Shown here piece by piece: positions 5,949 to 9,728 of a DNA stretch of 9,728 bases. The stretch comes from an uncultured Lachnospiraceae bacterium (lineage in GTDB: Bacteria > Bacillota > Clostridia > Lachnospirales > Lachnospiraceae), in assembly GCA_949935685.1 (NCBI GenBank), contig CATLGN010000038.1, positions 1 through 9,728 of the forward strand. Direction: 5' to 3'. Made by a program: the position numbers and the translations under genes. Numbering within the stretch: the stretch's first letter is position 1; each line of letters begins with the position of its first letter. The notes under the pieces were generated by a model, which worked only from the letters and a program-made list of their open reading frames with translations, was not told the origin of the DNA and made no database searches.

Positions 5949-7419
5949 CCGGGATACGGATGCTCACAATCGTGCCATATCCCGCCTTGCTGTATATCCG
6001 CATACGGCCTGTGTCATACATAATATGTAATCTTTTACAGATATTAAAGAGACCGATACTGCCCCGACCCGTATCTTCCTGTTCCATACCGCGGCGCAGG
6101 GCGGCCAGTACATCCCGTTCCATGCCTACGCCGTTATCCGCAACAGCAATGCATATCATTCCACTGCGTTCCCGAATGCGGATTTGAATGCGCCCGCCTT
6201 CTTCCTTTGGAGCCAGCCCATGAATAATGGCATTCTCCACAAGCGGCTGAAACGTAAAAGCCGGAATCATAACCCTTTCACCGTCCACCTGACAGTCAAT
6301 TCCACAGGTGATCCTGCTGCCAAAGCGCATTTCCTGCAAAAACATATAATCCCGGATCACCTTCAGTTCCCGCGCCAGCGATACCTTTTCCTCCGGTGTC
6401 TTCAGATTATACCGAAACAGAAAACTCAGGGATTGTATCATCCGCTCCGTCGTCTGCGCCCCTTCCAGATCTGCCATACCGCCGATCACATTCAGCGTAT
6501 TAAACAGGAAATGGGGATTGATCTGACTTTTCAGCAATGCCAGTTCCATCGCATCCAGACGCCCGGCGATCTCCAGCTTTTCCAGTTCTTCCGCATGGTA
6601 CAAATCCAGCGCTTTCCGCCGTTCTTCCAACGCCATGATATATTCCCCGGTAGCATATTTCATCTTATTAAAAGCGCGTACCAGATCGCCCAGCTCATCT
6701 TCATTTTGTGTCTGTACATCCGCAATGTAAAAATCGTTTTCCGCTATTTTCCGGGAGGCCTCCGCCAGCTCCGTAACCGGCGCTACGATTGAGCGGTTCA
6801 TCAGCCCCGACAGCTTGCGAATGCAGAGAAAAAACAAAATTTCCATTATGATAATCACGGCGGGTACAATGATAATCGTCTCCACTTTTCCGGCATAAAT
6901 ATCCGCGCCGTCTTCCATCGTATCCCGCATCAACTGCTCCGCATAACGCTGCAGAAAATCCTGCATATCGTATACTTCATACAAAATACCGATATATTCC
7001 GCCGATTTTTCTTCGGCGCGCAGAATCTGATCACGTTTTTCACAATATACCGCATACAGATTCCTGACTGCCCACGTTCGGGCATACCGCTTTTCCCCTG
7101 TTTTTTTATAATCATAGGGAAGCTGTTTCACAGCGCCGGCAGTCTTTTCCATTGCCTGTTGCAATTCCGTAAAGACATCGCTGTTCCCGTTTCTGATATA
7201 TGTCTGAAACAGTTCCGTCTCCGCCTCCATACACTGTACAAAATTACCGGCCAGAGAATTATCCATCAAAATAGCGGAAAAATCCAGCAGCGAAGCTTTG
7301 ATTGCCCAGACGGCCAGAAAAATAGACAACAGAATAATAAAAAAGACCGCATTGGTGAACAATTTTATCTTCTGTTTGATCGTCCGTATCCGCCACAGTT
7401 TTCCCAATCGCTGTCTCAT
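5932..7419 (-). CDS. YesM-type sensor histidine kinase
   Basis: A 495-residue membrane sensor kinase. Helix 1 is at about 21-40, an extracellular segment of about 140 residues follows (41-179), helix 2 is at about 180-200, and a HAMP linker spans about 201-257. A coiled stretch (about 262-297) leads to the His_kinase domain LLKSQINPHFLFNTLN (295-310), with phospho-acceptor His303. The ATPase domain has the N-box QPLVENAIIHG (391-401), ADNGVGM (427-433) and GRGSIGLFN (451-459). This is the 5TMR/LytS-YesM group that pairs with AraC-type regulators, and such a regulator is the next gene. The extracellular region is glutamate-rich, looks helical, and matches no named sensor domain I recognise. 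The ATG at 7419 has no close Shine-Dalgarno site (GGAGG lies about 17 bases upstream), and a short upstream reading frame stops 3 bases before it, so coupled translation is possible. The ligand is presumably a uronate, by inference. Confidence 0.93.
   Translation of the reverse strand: MRQRLGKLWRIRTIKQKIKLFTNAVFFIILLSIFLAVWAIKASLLDFSAILMDNSLAGNFVQCMEAETELFQTYIRNGNSDVFTELQQAMEKTAGAVKQLPYDYKKTGEKRYARTWAVRNLYAVYCEKRDQILRAEEKSAEYIGILYEVYDMQDFLQRYAEQLMRDTMEDGADIYAGKVETIIIVPAVIIIMEILFFLCIRKLSGLMNRSIVAPVTELAEASRKIAENDFYIADVQTQNEDELGDLVRAFNKMKYATGEYIMALEERRKALDLYHAEELEKLEIAGRLDAMELALLKSQINPHFLFNTLNVIGGMADLEGAQTTERMIQSLSFLFRYNLKTPEEKVSLARELKVIRDYMFLQEMRFGSRITCGIDCQVDGERVMIPAFTFQPLVENAIIHGLAPKEEGGRIQIRIRERSGMICIAVADNGVGMERDVLAALRRGMEQEDTGRGSIGLFNICKRLHIMYDTGRMRIYSKAGYGTIVSIRIPDEKGR
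5938..5943 (-). promoter_or_regulatory. Shine-Dalgarno site that favours a TTG start for the response regulator
   Basis: AAAGGA on the minus strand lies 7 bases before the TTG at 5928-5930, inside the last codons of the kinase gene. The upstream ATG at 5948 has only a CCCGG-type sequence before it. This arrangement would couple regulator translation to termination on the kinase gene. Confidence 0.5.
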
Positions 7420-7422
7420 CAG

Positions 7423-7503
7423 CTAATCCGCTTCCGCCTCCGATTCTGCTTTTTTCTCTGCCGCTTTCATGATAACGGGCAGTCCGCACTGCGTACTGCC
7501 CAT
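7423..7503 (-). CDS. Possible 26-codon small reading frame before the kinase
   Basis: A short frame starting ATG at 7501-7503 and ending TAG at 7423-7425, three bases before the kinase ATG. It begins MGSTQCGLPVIMKAAEKKAE and has an acidic Ala/Glu-rich tail. The upstream site is only GGA six bases before the ATG. The frame is also in phase with, and open back to, the stop of the preceding YcxB-like gene. I do not recognise the product. It could be a leader peptide that hands ribosomes to the poorly sited kinase start, a leftover C-terminal fragment, or chance. Nothing in composition proves coding. Confidence 0.2.
   Translation of the reverse strand: MGSTQCGLPVIMKAAEKKAESEAEAD
7477..7501 (-). 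other. Hairpin in the gap between the YcxB-like gene and the kinase
   Basis: A 7-base stem pairs gggcagt (7477-7483) with actgccc (7495-7501). It continues after one mismatch as a 3-base stem with a three-base loop. No T-run follows on either strand, so it is not a classical intrinsic terminator. It overlaps the start codon of the small reading frame. It could be an mRNA stability or processing site separating transporter and regulator transcripts. This role is inferred from position only. Confidence 0.4.
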
Positions 7504-7542
7504 ATCTTTTCCGTGTCTCTCACCACTACTCCCGAAACTTTT

Positions 7543-8022
7543 CTATGCCCCCGAAGCATTGATATGAGCTTTTACATATTGATAAAAACTGTCTTTTTCT
7601 CTTCCCAGGACCCGATTGGTCAGCATATAACCATGTCTTTTATCCGTAAAAACCATAACCATACCGGCTTCTTTTGCCACCCGGTTCACCCGGTTCCAGC
7701 GTATCAGCTCCCGTTTGCCGTTCAGCGACACATGAATGCCGTCCTCTCCGAACGCCAGCTCCGCTCCCTGCGGGACGACGGCCGCCTGCGCCTTCGCTTT
7801 CAGATAGACTACCAACGGCTGCACGACCGGAACAAGCAGGCAGGCCAGAAACAAAAACGCCTGTATCACATCGTTCGCCTCATTCCAGAACCGAACGGCC
7901 AATCCGATCATAGCCGCCCCAAAAACAAGATTGCACATGCCCACAAGCGAATGATAGGTATGATACATGGACAGCTTCCAGAAATCAACCGGTTTTATCT
8001 TTGTTTCATAATGATATTCCAT
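7543..8022 (-). CDS. YcxB-like small membrane protein of unknown function
   Basis: A 159-residue protein with two adjacent hydrophobic helices (about 25-44 and 52-74). A soluble C-terminal half follows, with GAELAFGEDGIHVSLNGKRE, IRWNRVNRVAKEAGMVMVFT and a final region containing FYQYVKAHI. This layout, two helices followed by a short beta-rich domain with a 'W..V..V......' segment, is that of the YcxB-like family found across Firmicutes. The family's role is not established. The start at 8022 has AAAGGA 8-9 bases upstream. The gene lies 63 bases after dctM and about 120 bases before the kinase, so it is likely part of the same transcript. A membrane protein of this type is not a known TRAP or YesMN component. 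It may be a passenger or an accessory. Confidence 0.75.
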   Translation of the reverse strand: MEYHYETKIKPVDFWKLSMYHTYHSLVGMCNLVFGAAMIGLAVRFWNEANDVIQAFLFLACLLVPVVQPLVVYLKAKAQAAVVPQGAELAFGEDGIHVSLNGKRELIRWNRVNRVAKEAGMVMVFTDKRHGYMLTNRVLGREKDSFYQYVKAHINASGA

Positions 8023-8085
8023 ATTTCCGGTCCTTTCTCCCGATACGGATACAGTCTGTTTTTCCTACAATAAATGCACATGCGG
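8023..8085 (-). other. Short gap between dctM and the YcxB-like gene
   Basis: The 63 bases hold the Shine-Dalgarno site of the downstream gene. The best promoter-like pair, TTGTAG and CGTATC with a 17-base spacer, is a poor match. No terminator hairpin with a T-run is seen, which favours read-through of the transcript. Confidence 0.4.
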
Positions 8086-9378
8086 TCAGGAAAGCAGATT
8101 CGGAAGGAGCATACTGATTTCCGGGATAAACGTCAGAAGCAGTAATACAAATATCATACACAGATAGAAAGGCAGCGTCGCCTTTACCACCCGCTCCATC
8201 TTTACCTTGCCTACCGCAGAACCGATAAAGAGCACGGCTCCTACCGGCGGCGTCAACAGTCCAATACCACAGTTCAGCACCATCATAATACCGAACTGAA
8301 TCGGATCAATACCGATCGAGGTCGCAATCGGCAGCAAAATCGGGGTCGCAATCAGAATGATCGGCGCCATATCCATAATGCATCCCAGAACAAGCAGAAT
8401 CAGATTCAGCAGAATCGCAATCAGAATCGGATTGTTCGTCAAGCCAATAATCGCATTGGCAGCCAGACTCGGCACATGCAGCATTGTCAGGCAATACCCG
8501 AAAATGCTGGATGTGGAAATCAGGATCAAAACAATCGACAATGTATCGATGCAGTCTCCCAATACCCGCCATACGCCCTTCCAGTCCAGTCCCTTATAGA
8601 TATAAACACTGACGATCAGACTGTAAATAACGGCGATCGCCGCGGACTCCGTAGCCGTAAACCAACCGAACACAACGCCGAATACAACGATAATAACCGC
8701 CGCCAGCGCCCAGAAGGAAATCAAAAACTGCTTTCCCAAAACCTTCAGGCTGAATTTGTCTCCCTTTGGATAGTTCCGGCGTTTGGAAATAATATAAGAA
8801 CCGACCATCAGGGAAACGGCAAGCAGCGCCCCCGGAATATAGCCTGCCAGAAACAGGCTGCCCACAGAAATACCGCCCGCGGACATCGCATAAATAACCA
8901 TATTATGGCTCGGCGGCACGAGAAGTCCCTCACAGGAAGACGTAATCGTAACGGCCGTGGAAAAATCATCGTCATATCCCTGATCTACCATCATAGGAAT
9001 CAGAATACTTCCCAGAGAAGCCGTATCAGCGGAAGCGGAACCGGAAATACCGCCGAAGAAATAGGAGGCCACGATGTTTACCATAGCCATACCGCCGGTC
9101 ATCCAGCCCACACAGGCGTTTGCCAGTGCAATCAGCTTTTCCGAAATACCGCCGCTGCCCATCAGGCAGCCCATCGTGATGAAAAAAGGAACGGCCATCA
9201 GACTGAATGAACTGATACCCTTAACCATCTGCTGACAAATCGTCGTCAACGGCAGCCCCTGATACAACAGGCAAAGGAGAGAAGAAAGGGCAACCGCATA
9301 GGCAACCGGAAAGCGTAAGAAAATCATAACCATAAAACTGATCAGCAATACAAGAATCGCCGTTGTCTCTGCACTCAT
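8086..9378 (-). CDS. dctM: TRAP transporter large permease, DctM subunit
   Basis: A 430-residue integral membrane protein with about 12 helices, the ion-coupled translocation subunit of a TRAP carrier. Family signatures are visible: GGISGSASADTASLGSILIP in the first half, SCEGLLVPPSHNMVIYAMSA with its characteristic Pro-Pro loop, MDMAPIILIATPILLPIATS, and GIGLLTPPVGAVLFIG in the second inverted repeat. The length is typical. The start at 9378 lies in an ATGA overlap with the dctQ stop and has a GGGGGAGGA site within the dctQ tail, so the two subunits are translationally coupled. Together with DctQ and a binding protein it would import an organic acid using the sodium gradient. Uronate specificity is inferred from the catabolic genes downstream in the same row. 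Confidence 0.93.
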   Translation of the reverse strand: MSAETTAILVLLISFMVMIFLRFPVAYAVALSSLLCLLYQGLPLTTICQQMVKGISSFSLMAVPFFITMGCLMGSGGISEKLIALANACVGWMTGGMAMVNIVASYFFGGISGSASADTASLGSILIPMMVDQGYDDDFSTAVTITSSCEGLLVPPSHNMVIYAMSAGGISVGSLFLAGYIPGALLAVSLMVGSYIISKRRNYPKGDKFSLKVLGKQFLISFWALAAVIIVVFGVVFGWFTATESAAIAVIYSLIVSVYIYKGLDWKGVWRVLGDCIDTLSIVLILISTSSIFGYCLTMLHVPSLAANAIIGLTNNPILIAILLNLILLVLGCIMDMAPIILIATPILLPIATSIGIDPIQFGIMMVLNCGIGLLTPPVGAVLFIGSAVGKVKMERVVKATLPFYLCMIFVLLLLTFIPEISMLLPNLLS

Positions 9379-9728
9379 GCTTCCTCCCCCTTTACAAATA
9401 TTTTCTTTATATGACTGTAAATTGTCTCAATCTCAAAGAGCAGCATAGCCACCCCGGCCACAGGCACCGGAAAATACATCCAGAAGCGGGAAACCTTCGG
9501 CATGCTGACATAAGTCCCCTTTGCCCCAAGTCCGGACGCATACTGCCAGCCCACTACAATCATAACGACAGCCAAACCCAAAACGCACAGGTCGGCCAGA
9601 ATATCAAGAAACAAAAGTAACCCCTTCGGCAGATACCGGTCAAATGCTGTCATACGGATATGCGCCCCCCGGCGGATGGCAAGCGCTGCCGCCAGCACCG
9701 CCATATATGACATACACGTCAGAACAAC
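9375..9728 (-). CDS. dctQ: TRAP transporter small permease, DctQ subunit (5' end outside window)
   Basis: C-terminal part of the four-helix TRAP small subunit. The frame is open to the right edge and reads VVLTCMSYMAVLAAALAIRR followed by GAHIRM. This is the family's conserved 'a.R.g.HI' region after helix 2, so the Met at 9713 is internal and the true start is upstream of the window. Two further hydrophobic segments follow (DILADLCVLGLAVVMIVVGW and the stretch around PVAGVAMLLFEIE), then a basic Lys-rich tail. The gene overlaps dctM by 4 bases. TRAP operons usually read dctP-dctQ-dctM, so a dedicated binding-protein gene may lie just beyond the right edge. If so, the DctP-like gene at 4055-5125 is a second one. 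Confidence 0.88.
   Translation of the reverse strand, partial: VVLTCMSYMAVLAAALAIRRGAHIRMTAFDRYLPKGLLLFLDILADLCVLGLAVVMIVVGWQYASGLGAKGTYVSMPKVSRFWMYFPVPVAGVAMLLFEIETIYSHIKKIFVKGEEA

Noticed and set aside
5067..6023. Long plus-strand open frame of 318 codons opposite the response regulator
   Set aside because: It is antisense to a regulator with all expected motifs, its product is low-complexity and His/Pro/Arg-rich with no recognisable domain. It is a shadow of codon bias in the real gene.
7477..7501. The hairpin as an intrinsic terminator between transporter and regulator genes
   Set aside because: No U-run follows the stem on the transcribed strand, and GTTATC comes next.
7159..8073. Plus-strand open frame of 304 codons across the kinase 5' end and the YcxB-like gene
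   Set aside because: It spans two clear minus-strand genes and their gap, and its product shows no family motifs. It is treated as a shadow. The same reasoning applies to the frames at 800-1405, 6184-6792 and 8476-9210.
1..9728. CRISPR arrays, insertion sequences, tRNA/rRNA genes, attachment sites
   Set aside because: No regularly spaced repeats, transposase motifs, inverted-repeat ends or tRNA-like folds were seen by eye. Nearly all bases are in the ten minus-strand genes.

Overview
The window is a run of ten same-strand genes, all read right to left on the minus strand and packed with short gaps or overlaps. It looks like one hexuronate (glucuronate-type) uptake, sensing and breakdown operon, or two back-to-back transcription units. 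The gene content (TRAP transporter, YesM/YesN-type two-component system, a short UxuA of about 356 residues) and the purine-rich Shine-Dalgarno sites suggest a Gram-positive gut-type Clostridia, most likely Lachnospiraceae. That placement is inferred from gene style, not from a marker gene.

In transcription order, the right edge holds the end of a TRAP small permease (DctQ) followed by the large permease (DctM), with a 4-base overlap. A small two-helix membrane protein of the YcxB-like type follows. Next is a gap of about 120 bases with a hairpin and a possible 26-codon reading frame, then a YesM-type histidine kinase and a receiver/AraC response regulator. A DctP-family solute-binding protein comes directly after the regulator. 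A 12-helix MFS transporter, a KdgF-like cupin, mannonate dehydratase (UxuA) and a fructuronate reductase-type dehydrogenase (UxuB) complete the row.

The proposed logic is as follows. The TRAP and MFS carriers bring uronates into the cell, and KdgF opens unsaturated uronates. UxuB and UxuA convert D-fructuronate through D-mannonate to 2-keto-3-deoxygluconate. The two-component system, perhaps helped by the membrane-tethered DctP-like protein, senses the substrate outside the cell and switches the operon on. No isomerase (UxaC), KDG kinase or aldolase is present in the window.

Two points stand out. First, uxuB has an in-frame TAA stop after codon 425. The reading frame then continues, open and clearly homologous to the family C-terminus, to the left edge, so the gene looks broken by a single nonsense change. 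Second, the DctP-like protein sits between the response regulator and the MFS gene, away from dctQM. It lacks a lipobox cysteine and has a strongly basic N-terminal anchor, which makes it a candidate co-sensor like DctB of the Bacillus subtilis DctSR system.
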